Numbered from the stretch's first letter, positions 53,022 to 61,382 are shown. The stretch: DNA of 64,000 nt from Aneurinibacillus terranovensis DSM 18919 (GCF_000430625.1 NZ_AUMJ01000034.1:1-64000); one strand, 5' to 3'. The notes: generated by a model not told the origin, from the sequence alone. A program made the numbers and translations.

Positions 53022-54035
53022 ATGTCAAACGACGAAGGCCTCTCTGATAGTCAAAACCGCATAGATCATGACCGTTTGTTTAAGGAACTGATTTCAACAT
53101 TTTTTGAAGAGTTTATGGCGCTCTTCTTTCCTGATGCGTATGAAGCCATTGATTTTGAACATACCTCTTTCTTATCCGAAGAGCTGTTTACGGATATTCT
53201 GAAGGGAGAGAAACGGCGCGTAGATCTTCTCGTGGAAACGCACCTGAAGGGAGAAGAAAGTCTCATCATTATTCATGTCGAGCCACAATCGTACGAACAG
53301 ACAGCCTTCCACGACCGGATGTTCATTTATTTCAGCCGTCTGTATGAAAAATATCGCAGACGTATCTTGCCTATCGCCATCTTCAGCTACGACAAAGTCA
53401 AAGAAGAACCCGATAAGCTGAAAATCTCCTTCCCTTTCTTCAATGTGATGACATTTCAGTTCTTAAAAGTTGAACTGAAACGCAAGAACTGGCGTGACTA
53501 CATTCAGCAGGACAATCCGATAGCGGCTGCCCTGCTGAGCAAAATGGGGTACACACCCGAAGAAAGAGTAGAAGTCAAAAAAGAATTTCTCCGCATGCTG
53601 GTGCGGCTCGAACAAGACTCGGCTCGGATGACACTGCTTACCGGCTTTTTTGAAACCTACCTGCAATTGAATGAGGAAGAAGAACAACACTTACGCATGG
53701 AGCTGCAAAAGCTTGATCCTGACGAGGAGGTACGAATTATGGAACTGACAACGTCCTGGCATGAAAAGGGAAGACAAGAGGGAAGATTGGAAGGGAGACA
53801 GGAAGGAAGGCAGGAAGGAAGGCAGGAAGGAAAACGAGAAGCAATCCATGTGCTTTTGCAGGCTAAGTTTGGGGAAGCTGCCAAAGCCGTGCAGGAAGAT
53901 GTACAGAAACTGGTCAAGGATGAACATATCAACGAATTATTGCTGAAAGTCACGGTAGCCCAATCGTTACAGGAAGTAAAAGGCTTTATACAAGAAACGC
54001 TTTCTAAACAAGCAGAAGATAAACGGCTGCAGTAA
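53022..54035 (+). CDS. Rpn family recombination-promoting nuclease
   Basis: A 337-residue PD-(D/E)XK endonuclease-like protein. The N-terminal DHDRLFKELISTFF, the active-site Asp in RRVDLLVETH and the motif IIIHVEPQS are characteristic of Rpn/PDDEXK-family putative transposases. Residues about 249-270 are a four-fold GRQEG-type repeat, encoded by 12-bp tandem repeats (about 53770-53835). The rest is a helical C-terminal domain. The ATG at 53022 follows TATGGAGGAATTCTG. Rpn proteins cut DNA and have been tied to phage defence. 19-bp direct repeats flank the gene. Confidence 0.88.
   Translation: MSNDEGLSDSQNRIDHDRLFKELISTFFEEFMALFFPDAYEAIDFEHTSFLSEELFTDILKGEKRRVDLLVETHLKGEESLIIIHVEPQSYEQTAFHDRMFIYFSRLYEKYRRRILPIAIFSYDKVKEEPDKLKISFPFFNVMTFQFLKVELKRKNWRDYIQQDNPIAAALLSKMGYTPEERVEVKKEFLRMLVRLEQDSARMTLLTGFFETYLQLNEEEEQHLRMELQKLDPDEEVRIMELTTSWHEKGRQEGRLEGRQEGRQEGRQEGKREAIHVLLQAKFGEAAKAVQEDVQKLVKDEHINELLLKVTVAQSLQEVKGFIQETLSKQAEDKRLQ
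53739..54035 (+). CDS. probable internal small Rpn product (RpnS-like)
   Basis: Inside the Rpn gene, GAGGAGG (53724-53730) stands exactly 8 nt before an in-frame ATG (53739). Initiation there would give a 98-residue protein made of MELTTSWHEKGRQEG, the repeat and the C-terminal domain. In Escherichia coli small intragenic Rpn proteins of this sort block the toxic full-length nuclease. The ribosome site here is as strong as that of the full-length gene. Production is inferred, not shown. Confidence 0.6.
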   Translation: MELTTSWHEKGRQEGRLEGRQEGRQEGRQEGKREAIHVLLQAKFGEAAKAVQEDVQKLVKDEHINELLLKVTVAQSLQEVKGFIQETLSKQAEDKRLQ

Positions 54036-54143
54036 CAAAAGAAGTAAATCGCCCGGTGGTAGGGTGATTTTTCTTTTCTATTCCTGGTTTCTAAAGAGAT
54101 TCGGGCAATGGAAACGTAGAAAGTCTCCCCTTTTGTTTTTTGT

Positions 54144-54611
54144 TCAAACAACCTCTATAAACTGGCACGTTACCACCAGTGACTGGGGGGACGCTTCGAT
54201 TCGCAAGGTATGTTTTTGTGCCTTTGGAGAAAAAGCCAACTTGTAGGAAATGTGCAGTAAGCGCTTTCCTGTATTGATGATATGATAGACGAATCCCTTC
54301 TCCCTCGTGTACATTCTCACTCCGTAGAAGTGGCATATCTGGGGCATGAAGGAATTGAAGAACTTCCAATACGCTCCAGTAAAATCAATGGCAATACGGT
54401 CGATGGGTAACCTAACGATTTTTGTCAACCATAAACTTTGTATTCCGGTAGACTTTAACAAACAGTTGGAATTTATGTTCATAGGGGAAAATAAATTCAG
54501 AAAGCGCCTCTGTTCTTTTGCCTGATACAAAATCCAGAGGTTCGGTGAAACAAAGCCCAGCATCGGCATAACGGCAAGCAAAACGATTCCAAAAGGCATT
54601 CCCACGATCAT
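54144..54611 (-). pseudogene. decayed coding debris right of the Rpn gene
   Basis: Two minus-strand frames in this stretch each have protein-like pieces: one reads YDRGNAFWNRFACRYADAG and continues until a stop near 54410, another is open through 54144-54611. Neither has a ribosome site and no family is recognised. It is best read as a frame-shifted remnant. It overlaps the right copy of the 19-bp repeat. Confidence 0.35.
54156..54174. repeat. 19-bp direct repeat, right copy
   Basis: Exact copy of the sequence at 52887-52905, 120 bp after the Rpn stop. Confidence 0.8.
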
Positions 54612-54944
54612 ATACAGCTAGAAAATAAAAAGCATACTGAATCCAAGGACCTGTTATTTCACAACTACAAGCCTAGTTCTTTAAAACTATTACATTTAAG
54701 TTATAATTTTCCTTAAAAGTACTAAAAATCATATCAGATATTTTTTCCCATATAAATTATTTTCAAAGAAAATACTGAATCATTCATGAAATATTAACAA
54801 TTAACTTATTCTCGTTTTTTTGGTGTGTAGTGCTTTTCCCGTTTGTTTATAGGAAACAAAAAAAGCCCTTCGATTAGAAGAGCTGGGGACAAAAACATGA
54901 TTCCCATTCTATAGTAAACGCATACGAGTATTGTCTTTTAAGAA
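54612..54944. other. AT-rich intergenic stretch
   Basis: No gene seen. On the minus strand AGCTCTTC pairs with GAAGGGCT (54864-54884, one G-U) and runs into TTTTTTTG, a terminator for minus-strand transcription from the kinase operon or the methyltransferase remnant. Confidence 0.65.
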
Positions 54945-55080
54945 TTAGTTATCGGTTTTTTTCGCTACCATCAGCCAGACATACCTGTTTAGTGGTTGGC
55001 TTGTCATTCCATCCTTTTCGAAGCAGCCGCTCCGTTAGATTCCCAGTGCCTACTCCAATTTCCAGCACATGCTTTATTCT
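54945..55080 (-). pseudogene. internally deleted SAM methyltransferase remnant
   Basis: The minus strand reads RIKHVLEIGVGTGNLTERLL, a clear methyltransferase motif I of the YrrT-like type. A shifted frame then reads MTSQPLNRYVWLMVAKK and a stop, a typical methyltransferase C-terminus. The middle of the domain (well over 100 codons) is missing and no start is present. A dead gene. Confidence 0.7.
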
Positions 55081-55142
55081 TACTCCCATTATAAACGATG
55101 TTCGATAAATAGCCAACTATTTCAACCAACTTACTGCGATTA

Positions 55143-55946
55143 CTATTTATCGCTTCCGTACTCTTTTGTTCCTTTATAAGCAAGCCAACGCCTGATAATG
55201 GTGCGCAGCCGTTTCTGCCGGTAAAAAAGAAGCCGTTTAATAAACGCTCTTTCTTTTTTCCGAAGAGATCCCGGGGGTACACTATTTAACGCTTCGTCAA
55301 TCTCGCACGGCGTAATTGATTCGATTTTTTTAATCTCTTCATATAATATCGGCCACGAGGACTGCAGACGCTGCAATCCTTTTGGGACATGGTAATATTT
55401 CCAAAGTTGCAACCAGATCCGGGCCCCCATTTTTCCCCTCTTCCATTTTCGTGGAGACCCGTACAGTGTGTGGCCGTGATCGATGAGATACCACTTATAT
55501 TTTTCCTTAGCATCGTTGCGAAAGAGGATGAGATTTTTCCCAAGGGCACGGTCTATATTGGCAATCCAGGCATCAAATACGACGAGCGTGCGTAATTTAT
55601 CGATTTGCTCCACAAAACGTTCCGGTTGGGAATGCAGTTCTTCACCGGCCTCACGCCAGGTGATAATTTCCTTCGCCGGTTTCTCTAACGAAACGATTCC
55701 GGTTTGTTTCTTCCCGTCCGGTCCCCTTACAGTAGCCTGCACAAGTTCGGCCGCAGGAAACCCCAGTTTTTTGGCCAGTGCCAGAGCAATATATTCATTG
55801 GCAATCATTGGCCCCGAGTAATACCATTGCTTTGCGGTGGCAAATTTAAAGTAGCCCCGCTGGCCGTTCTCGTTTTCAACGACCCATACCTGCCCCTGCC
55901 GTTTCGCTTTCCAGGCTTTTTTAAGCATCCATTTACTTCGTATCAC
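55143..55946 (-). CDS. HipA-like kinase domain protein
   Basis: A 267-residue protein of the HipA_2-type kinase family. It has GYFKF with the likely ATP lysine, NEYIALALAKKLGFPAAE, the catalytic-loop-like WIANIDRALGKNLIL and the metal Asp in LIDHGHTLYG. The C-terminal 60 residues are helical and highly basic. The GTG at 55946 is preferred, since ATGGAGG twelve bases earlier is its ribosome site; ATG 55958 and ATG 55928 are alternatives. It overlaps the end of a glycosyltransferase gene. The target is unknown, and no HipB-like antitoxin is present. Confidence 0.75.
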   Translation of the reverse strand: MIRSKWMLKKAWKAKRQGQVWVVENENGQRGYFKFATAKQWYYSGPMIANEYIALALAKKLGFPAAELVQATVRGPDGKKQTGIVSLEKPAKEIITWREAGEELHSQPERFVEQIDKLRTLVVFDAWIANIDRALGKNLILFRNDAKEKYKWYLIDHGHTLYGSPRKWKRGKMGARIWLQLWKYYHVPKGLQRLQSSWPILYEEIKKIESITPCEIDEALNSVPPGSLRKKERAFIKRLLFYRQKRLRTIIRRWLAYKGTKEYGSDK

Positions 55947-57081
55947 CTTTTCCTCCATCTCCCGTATTCAATCTCACCGATAGAAAGAGATCGTGATAAC
56001 GGGCAGCGATATTTGCCCAATCGTAACGTATGGCTACCCTTCGCCCTTCTTCTATTCGCTTTTGTGTAATCTTCTTTTTTGTCCACATGTTTCTCACTGC
56101 TTTCGCAATATCGGTGCTTTTTACCCTGGGAATAATCTCGGCGACCCGGCCTGAAACAAATTGGGATAGCCCCCCGAACCGGGTTGAAACAAGGGGAGTT
56201 CCGTTAGCCAGCGCTTCCATGGCTACCATACCGAAAGACTCCCGGTGGCTCGGCACAATAACAGCCCCATGGGACACATAGAAGCTTTCGATTCTCTCCA
56301 TAGGCTGAAAACCGAGCCAGCAGACGTTGGAGTCGATGCCAAGGTGCTGAGCCAGGATTTTCAAGTGTGCAACATACTTCTTTGAACCTGTTCCCACAAT
56401 GCTCACTTTTACAGATGGTACCTTGCGGGCGAGAATAGCGGTAGCTTTCAGAAGTTCTTCAATCCCTTTGTGCCTTACTAACCGTCCAATAAACAATAGC
56501 CGGCGGCGTGACGCGGTGTTACCCGGTTCTTTTACCTTTACACCGTTTTCGATAATCTCTACTTTACCAATACAGTAAGGATAAAATTCCTCCAGCTTTT
56601 TTTGCTGCCACACACTTGGAACGACAATTTTATCCGAAATTCGCAACAGTTTTTCCTGCCGTTTTTGCACCAATTCCCGCAATCGGGACTTTTTTTCGAG
56701 CATCACCAGCGAATGGCAGGTATAAATGAGAGGAACACCATATTTTTCTCTATAATAAAAAGCTACATCCGCGAATTGTACACTGTGTATATGAATGACA
56801 TCCGGAATCGACTCCCCCGTATTTCGCAGCCATCTTACAACAGGAAGGAAAAGAAAAAACTGTTTCTTATTTGAATAATAGGTTAAGTTTTTAGGAAGCC
56901 GGATTATTTTGATTCCACGGCTATGTTCGATTTTTACACCAGAATCCGTACCTGCGGCTACCACTATGATGTTAGATCTGTATTTACCCAATGCATATGC
57001 CAGATGAGTAGCTACAACTCCAAGACCGCCAATAATGTATGGTTTGAATTCATTTGTTAATACCCATAGATTAAGATTCAC
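55933..57081 (-). CDS. family 4 glycosyltransferase
   Basis: A 382-residue GT-B fold retaining glycosyltransferase. The N-terminal GGLGVVATHLAYALGK acceptor-domain loop, LLFIGRLVRHKGIEELLKA at the linker and the donor-site HRESFGMVAMEALANGTPLV (E-X7-E) are typical of GT4. No membrane segment. The sugar and acceptor are unknown; spore-surface or cell-wall polymers are usual in Bacillales. GTG start; its ribosome site may be GGGGGAGG 12 nt upstream. It is translationally linked to the HipA-like kinase. Confidence 0.88.
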   Translation of the reverse strand: MNLNLWVLTNEFKPYIIGGLGVVATHLAYALGKYRSNIIVVAAGTDSGVKIEHSRGIKIIRLPKNLTYYSNKKQFFLFLPVVRWLRNTGESIPDVIHIHSVQFADVAFYYREKYGVPLIYTCHSLVMLEKKSRLRELVQKRQEKLLRISDKIVVPSVWQQKKLEEFYPYCIGKVEIIENGVKVKEPGNTASRRRLLFIGRLVRHKGIEELLKATAILARKVPSVKVSIVGTGSKKYVAHLKILAQHLGIDSNVCWLGFQPMERIESFYVSHGAVIVPSHRESFGMVAMEALANGTPLVSTRFGGLSQFVSGRVAEIIPRVKSTDIAKAVRNMWTKKKITQKRIEEGRRVAIRYDWANIAARYHDLFLSVRLNTGDGGKGDTK

Positions 57082-57264
57082 TCTCCTGCTCTACCTCCCC
57101 CAACCTCCCTAAATTTGTCAAGGGGTTGCCGCGTACTTTTGTATATAAGTTTATTCTGTGGGAAATTAGTTGGTGAACGAAAGACGTAGCAGCGTGGGAG
57201 CCGCAGATTCTTGGATTGAAATAGAGGCAGTCTGCCGCACGAAACCGTCCCGGTATAGAACACT

Positions 57265-57312
57265 TTACTGTTCCGCTTTGGAACAGTACCCCGTCTCAAT
57301 GCGGAACAGTAA
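57265..57312. promoter_or_regulatory. upstream activator sites for a sigma-54 promoter
   Basis: The half-site TGTTCC/GGAACA occurs three times. TACTGTTCC-N5-GGAACAGTA is a perfect palindrome (57266-57288), and TTACTGTTCCGC (57265-57276) is mirrored exactly by GCGGAACAGTAA (57301-57312). It lies 49-96 bp before the -24 box, the usual place for an enhancer-binding protein. The activator is not in the window. Confidence 0.75.
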
Positions 57313-57360
57313 CAACTCTTACATAAATAAAACCCCCTGTCTTCTTTGCCTTTTCCTATT

Positions 57361-57376
57361 TGGCATGCGATTTGCT
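57361..57376 (+). promoter_or_regulatory. sigma-54 promoter of the aldehyde dehydrogenase gene
   Basis: TGGCATGCGATTTGCT has GG and GC exactly 10 bp apart, with start expected near 57387. Confidence 0.88.
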
Positions 57377-57434
57377 TATTGAATTAGAGTAAAAAATGTT
57401 TTGCTATTTAAAATTTAGCGAGGGAGGTTTTACA

Positions 57435-58955
57435 ATGATTTACGCACAACCCGGGCAAGCTGACGCAAAAGTATCGTTCAAAAAACGCTATGACAATTTT
57501 ATCGGTGGCAAATGGGTGCCGCCGGTAAAAGGAGAGTACTTTGAAAACATTACCCCGGTGACTGGCAAACCTTTCTGCGAGGTAGCCCGCTCGACTTCGG
57601 ACGATATAGAACTTGCACTTGATGCAGCTCACGCGGCAAAGGACTCGTGGGGACGCACGTCCGCAATCGAACGCGCCTCCTTGCTGAATAAAATTGCCGA
57701 CCGAATGGAAGCAAATTTGGAAGCGCTTGCCGTAGCCGAAACTTGGGACAATGGCAAACCCGTGCGGGAAACACTGGCTGCTGACATTCCATTAGCGATC
57801 GATCATTTCCGCTATTTTGCCGGTTGCATCCGTGTTCAGGAAGGATCGATTGGCCAAATTGATAACGACACGGTTGCATATCATTTCCATGAACCGCTAG
57901 GGGTAGTCGGACAAATCATTCCGTGGAACTTCCCAATTTTAATGGCTGTTTGGAAGCTGGCCCCCGCTCTTGCCGCAGGGAATTGTATCGTGCTCAAGCC
58001 GGCGGAACAAACACCGGCCTCCGTTCTTGTCTTGATGGAGCTTATCCAGGATTTGCTTCCGCCTGGTGTAGTCAATATTGTAAACGGATTCGGTCTGGAA
58101 GCCGGGAAACCACTTGCCTCAAGTAACCGGATTGCCAAAATCGCTTTCACGGGCGAAACCACTACTGGCCGTTTGATCATGCAGTATGCGTCACAGAACA
58201 TTATCCCGGTTACTTTGGAACTCGGCGGTAAATCGCCGAATATCTTCTTTGAGAATGTATTTAATAAAGACGATGCGTTTCTTAATAAGGCTATCGAGGG
58301 CTTCGTCCTCTTCGCACTAAACCAGGGTGAAGTTTGCACATGCCCGTCCCGTGCCTTAATCCAGGAATCTATCTACGATCGTTTCATGGAAAGAGCGCTT
58401 AAACGAGTTGCCGACATTAAGCAGGGAAATCCACTAGATACAGAAACGATGATTGGAGCGCAGGCTTCTTCCGAACAGGTTGAGAAAATTCTTTCTTATA
58501 TGGATATCGGTAAACAGGAAGGCGCCCAATGCTTGATTGGTGGGGAAAGAAATACGTTAGAAGGTGACCTGCAAGACGGGTATTATATTAAACCTACCGT
58601 ATTTAAAGGGCACAATAAAATGCGAATTTTCCAGGAAGAGATTTTTGGTCCGGTCGTCTCTGTGACAACGTTTAAAGATTTCGATGAGGCATTGGAAATC
58701 GCCAATGATACGCTGTACGGATTAGGTTCCGGCGTTTGGACGCGGGATATCAACGATGCCTACCGAATGGGAAGAGAAATTCAAGCCGGACGTGTGTGGA
58801 CCAACTGCTACCACTCTTACCCTGCTCATGCCGCATTCGGTGGATATAAAGGATCCGGAATTGGCCGTGAAACGCACAAAATGATGCTTGAACATTACCA
58901 GCAAACGAAAAACCTGCTCGTCAGTTACAGCCCGGATGCGCTCGGATTTTTCTAA
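57435..58955 (+). CDS. NAD-dependent aldehyde dehydrogenase (AcoD/ExaC type)
   Basis: A 506-residue enzyme oxidising acetaldehyde or similar short aldehydes. It has the AcoD/ExaC hallmarks: length 506, opening [41 protein letters not shown], general-base Glu in [13 protein letters not shown], and catalytic Cys in [12 protein letters not shown] (about residues 300-302). The ATG at 57435 follows AGGGAGG. Sigma-54 control with TGTTCC-type upstream sites fits induction by acetoin, ethanol or aldehyde. A DUF779 gene follows, as in many genomes. Confidence 0.94.
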   Translation: MIYAQPGQADAKVSFKKRYDNFIGGKWVPPVKGEYFENITPVTGKPFCEVARSTSDDIELALDAAHAAKDSWGRTSAIERASLLNKIADRMEANLEALAVAETWDNGKPVRETLAADIPLAIDHFRYFAGCIRVQEGSIGQIDNDTVAYHFHEPLGVVGQIIPWNFPILMAVWKLAPALAAGNCIVLKPAEQTPASVLVLMELIQDLLPPGVVNIVNGFGLEAGKPLASSNRIAKIAFTGETTTGRLIMQYASQNIIPVTLELGGKSPNIFFENVFNKDDAFLNKAIEGFVLFALNQGEVCTCPSRALIQESIYDRFMERALKRVADIKQGNPLDTETMIGAQASSEQVEKILSYMDIGKQEGAQCLIGGERNTLEGDLQDGYYIKPTVFKGHNKMRIFQEEIFGPVVSVTTFKDFDEALEIANDTLYGLGSGVWTRDINDAYRMGREIQAGRVWTNCYHSYPAHAAFGGYKGSGIGRETHKMMLEHYQQTKNLLVSYSPDALGFF

Positions 58956-58990
58956 AAGTGACCGCCTCCTGCCGTGCCATTGAAAATGCA

Positions 58991-59020
58991 AAAAATCCGG
59001 ACCCTATGTCCGGATTTTTT
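58991..59020 (+). terminator. hairpin between the aldehyde dehydrogenase and DUF779 genes
   Basis: AAAAATCCGGAC pairs perfectly with GTCCGGATTTTT over a 5-nt loop, followed by another T and at once by GGAGGTG, the DUF779 ribosome site. It can end transcription in part, or expose and mask that site. Confidence 0.8.
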
Positions 59021-59032
59021 GGAGGTGTTCTT

Positions 59033-59410
59033 GTGAAAACAGTAAATAAAGTTGTGGCCACTGAGAAGGCCTTAGAATTAATTCAACGGTTACAAGAAAA
59101 ATACGGGCCTCTCATGTTTCATCAGTCGGGAGGTTGCTGTGACGGCAGCTCCCCGATGTGCTATCCGCGGGGAGAATTCATGATCGGAGAGCAGGATGTT
59201 TTGCTGGGGGAAATTGCTGAATGTCCTTTCTATATGAGCGCCGCCCAGTATGAATACTGGAAGCATACCCAGCTTATCATCGATGTTGTTCCCGGAAGAG
59301 GGGGCATGTTTTCTCTGGAAGGGCCGGAAGGTGTAAGATTTTTAACACGTTCCCGGTTATTTACCGATGAGGAGCGCGAAATAATAAACTGTCACATCAA
59401 CCCGCAGTGA
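59033..59410 (+). CDS. DUF779 family protein
   Basis: A 125-residue soluble protein with the conserved cysteine-rich FHQSGGCCDGSSPMC and YMSAAQYEYWKHTQLIIDVVPGRGG. The cysteines could bind metal or be redox active. DUF779 genes regularly follow AcoD/ExaC-type aldehyde dehydrogenases, but the role is unproven. The GTG at 59033 is chosen with GGAGGTG 7 nt before it. A longer frame would run through the hairpin. Confidence 0.88.
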   Translation: MKTVNKVVATEKALELIQRLQEKYGPLMFHQSGGCCDGSSPMCYPRGEFMIGEQDVLLGEIAECPFYMSAAQYEYWKHTQLIIDVVPGRGGMFSLEGPEGVRFLTRSRLFTDEEREIINCHINPQ

Positions 59411-59434
59411 TTATAAGAAAACAAGAAAGGTAAA

Positions 59435-59462
59435 TTGACATATCGAAAAAAATCGATATAAT
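59435..59462 (+). promoter_or_regulatory. arsR-type promoter with embedded operator
   Basis: TTGACA (59435-59440), a 16-bp spacer and a perfect TATAAT (59457-59462). The inverted repeat ATATCGA-N6-TCGATAT (59440-59459) fills the spacer, so a bound repressor would block polymerase. The ATG of the next gene begins 7 bp after the -10 element. Confidence 0.85.
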
Positions 59463-59468
59463 AAAATC

Positions 59469-59771
59469 ATGAAACTCACCGACTTATTTAAAGTATTATC
59501 TAACGAAACAAGACTGCAAATATTGCTATGGTTAAAAGAACCTGAAAAATATTTCCCCCCACAGCATAGTAGTGATTCCTATGAAAACGGGGTATGTGTA
59601 AGTCATATTCAAAAGAAAGCAGGATTAACGCAATCAACCGTTTCCCAATATCTCTCAATGCTTGAACGGGTAGGATTAGTAAATGCTAAACGAGCAGGGC
59701 AATGGACATATTATAAAAGGAATGAAGAAAAAATACGCGAAATTGTCGATTTGATTCGGAAGGAAATTTAA
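59469..59771 (+). CDS. ArsR family winged-helix repressor
   Basis: A 100-residue DNA-binding protein: KVLSNETRLQILLWL as first helix pair, then the recognition helix in LTQSTVSQYLSMLERVGLV and the wing AKRAGQWTYYKRNEEK. A 15-residue insertion EKYFPPQHSSDSYENGVCV sits between helices, with one cysteine, and no classical CXC metal motif is present, so the signal is probably not arsenic. No ribosome site precedes the ATG, and the -10 box is 7 bp upstream, so the transcript is probably leaderless. It is likely autoregulated; a target could be namA, 118 bp on. Confidence 0.88.
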   Translation: MKLTDLFKVLSNETRLQILLWLKEPEKYFPPQHSSDSYENGVCVSHIQKKAGLTQSTVSQYLSMLERVGLVNAKRAGQWTYYKRNEEKIREIVDLIRKEI

Positions 59772-59889
59772 TTAATCAGCCAGGATCTTACATAAATTTC
59801 AATATCCCTGCTCCCGTGTTATCTCTACCTTTACACATCGATAAAACTAAATATGTATATATACAAATATTAATGTTAGGAGTGGTTTT

Positions 59890-60909
59890 ATGAACGCGAA
59901 ACTTTTTTCTCCCCTCACTATTAAAGATGTGACATTTAAAAACCGAATCGTTATGTCTCCCATGTGTATGTATTCCTGTACCGCACAGGACGGCAAAGTT
60001 ACGAACTGGCATCTTACGCATTACACAAGCCGCGCGGTAGGGCAGGTCGGTCTGATTATAACGGAAGCAACCGCCGTTACCCCACAGGGTCGTATTTCTT
60101 ACGGAGACTTGGGAATCTGGAACGATGAACAAATGGAAGGTTTAAAAAAACTTGTAAACGTCATTCATGAACATGGAGCAAAGGCAGGTATCCAACTTGC
60201 GCATGCCGGACGAAAGGCTGAACTCGAGGGAACGATCTTAGCGCCATCCGCTGTTCCCTTTGACGATAAATCAAAGACGCCGAAGGAAGCCAGCAAATCC
60301 GATATCCAAGAGGTAATAGCCGCCTTTACAGAGGGAGCACGCCGGGCAAAAGAAGCCGGTTTTGATGTAATCGAATTGCATGCCGCCCACGGCTACTTAA
60401 TTCATGAGTTTCTCTCCCCCCTATCTAACCACCGTGAGGACGAATACGGCGGAAACGCTGCAAATCGCTATCGTTTACTCGGGGAAGTCATCGATGCGGT
60501 AAAAACCGAATGGCAAGGGCCTCTTTTTGTTCGCATTTCAGCACATGATTATCATGAGGAAGGGTATACTCCTGATGATTACGTACCGTATGCAAAAAAG
60601 ATGAAAGAACAAGGGGTAGACTTAATCGACTGCAGTTCCGGAGCGGTTGTTCCCGCAAAAATAGATGTGTACCCGGGATATCAGGTTCCTTATTCTGACC
60701 AGATTCGTAATCAGGCAAATATTGCCACAGGAGCTGTAGGGTTAATTACATCCGGAATTCAGGCCGAAGAAATTCTGAAAAATAATCGTGCGGATCTTGT
60801 TTTTCTGGCGCGGGAATTGCTTCGCAACCCATATTGGCCCCGTGCGGCGGCAAAGGAATTAGGCGTGTCCATTGAGTCTCCAAAACAATATGAACGTGCC
60901 TGGAAGTAA
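59890..60909 (+). CDS. namA: NADPH dehydrogenase NamA (old yellow enzyme, YqjM type)
   Basis: An FMN enzyme of 339 residues that reduces activated alkenes and quinones. Cys26 and Tyr28 in MSPMCMYSC are the YqjM-class redox residues, and the histidine pair is in [16 protein letters not shown] near 164-167. Length and motifs equal B. subtilis YqjM. The ATG follows TAGGAGTGG. It may be under the upstream ArsR repressor. Confidence 0.95.
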   Translation: MNAKLFSPLTIKDVTFKNRIVMSPMCMYSCTAQDGKVTNWHLTHYTSRAVGQVGLIITEATAVTPQGRISYGDLGIWNDEQMEGLKKLVNVIHEHGAKAGIQLAHAGRKAELEGTILAPSAVPFDDKSKTPKEASKSDIQEVIAAFTEGARRAKEAGFDVIELHAAHGYLIHEFLSPLSNHREDEYGGNAANRYRLLGEVIDAVKTEWQGPLFVRISAHDYHEEGYTPDDYVPYAKKMKEQGVDLIDCSSGAVVPAKIDVYPGYQVPYSDQIRNQANIATGAVGLITSGIQAEEILKNNRADLVFLARELLRNPYWPRAAAKELGVSIESPKQYERAWK

Positions 60910-61022
60910 GGTTTCGCTCGCCATAAAAATGGGTAATAACATAGAAATTCAGCAAAATGCATATTGAAAAATTCTGTTAATTTATGTAGAATTATTTTTA
61001 TACTATCCAAAAGGAGGGTTGT

Positions 61023-61214
61023 ATGATGATGTATGTATGTATATCCTGCTACCAACTCAAGCATGGTGACCTCGAACGAATCGATATGAACATCTGTGAA
61101 AACTGTGCCGAAGAACTGGAGGATGATAAACGCACACCATTACTGTCCACTATCGTACCCCCTTATAGGATAACCGAGAACGATGACCATGAAAGGTTAT
61201 ACCCCCTTACCTGA
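61023..61214 (+). CDS. small zinc-ribbon protein (possibly Gin/CsfB-like)
   Basis: A 63-residue protein with two CXXC knuckles, CISC at residues 6-9 and CENC at about 25-28, then an acidic linker and VPPYRI near the end. The Cys spacing and length recall the anti-sigma-G factor Gin (CsfB), but identity is too weak to name it. The ATG follows AAAGGAGGG, an excellent ribosome site. Confidence 0.6.
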   Translation: MMMYVCISCYQLKHGDLERIDMNICENCAEELEDDKRTPLLSTIVPPYRITENDDHERLYPLT

Positions 61215-61302
61215 AAATAGGCCGCCTTTCTTCCCTAAAATGATGCACATGGGTGAAAGGCGTTATTTTTGTTTTATGCATTTATATGGTACAATTCTCT
61301 CA

Positions 61303-61341
61303 AGAAAACTTGGCAATAGCCTTGCACTTATACGCTAATAA
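61303..61341. repeat. dispersed intergenic repeat, copy D (hairpins deleted)
   Basis: AGAAAACTTGGC-AATAGCC-TTGCACTTAT-ACGCTAA is copy B with both internal hairpins neatly missing. It lies between the zinc-ribbon gene and pssA. Confidence 0.65.
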
Positions 61342-61382
61342 AGGCAGGTAGGGCATAACCTATTCGTAAACTGAGGTGGATC

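Noticed and set aside
53770-53835. Possible CRISPR-like or microsatellite array
   Set aside because: The repeats are only 12 bp, without spacers, and encode in-frame GRQEG peptides of the Rpn protein.
54144-54611. A genuine 155-residue gene
   Set aside because: No ribosome site, no family, and a competing frame is equally protein-like, so it is listed as debris.
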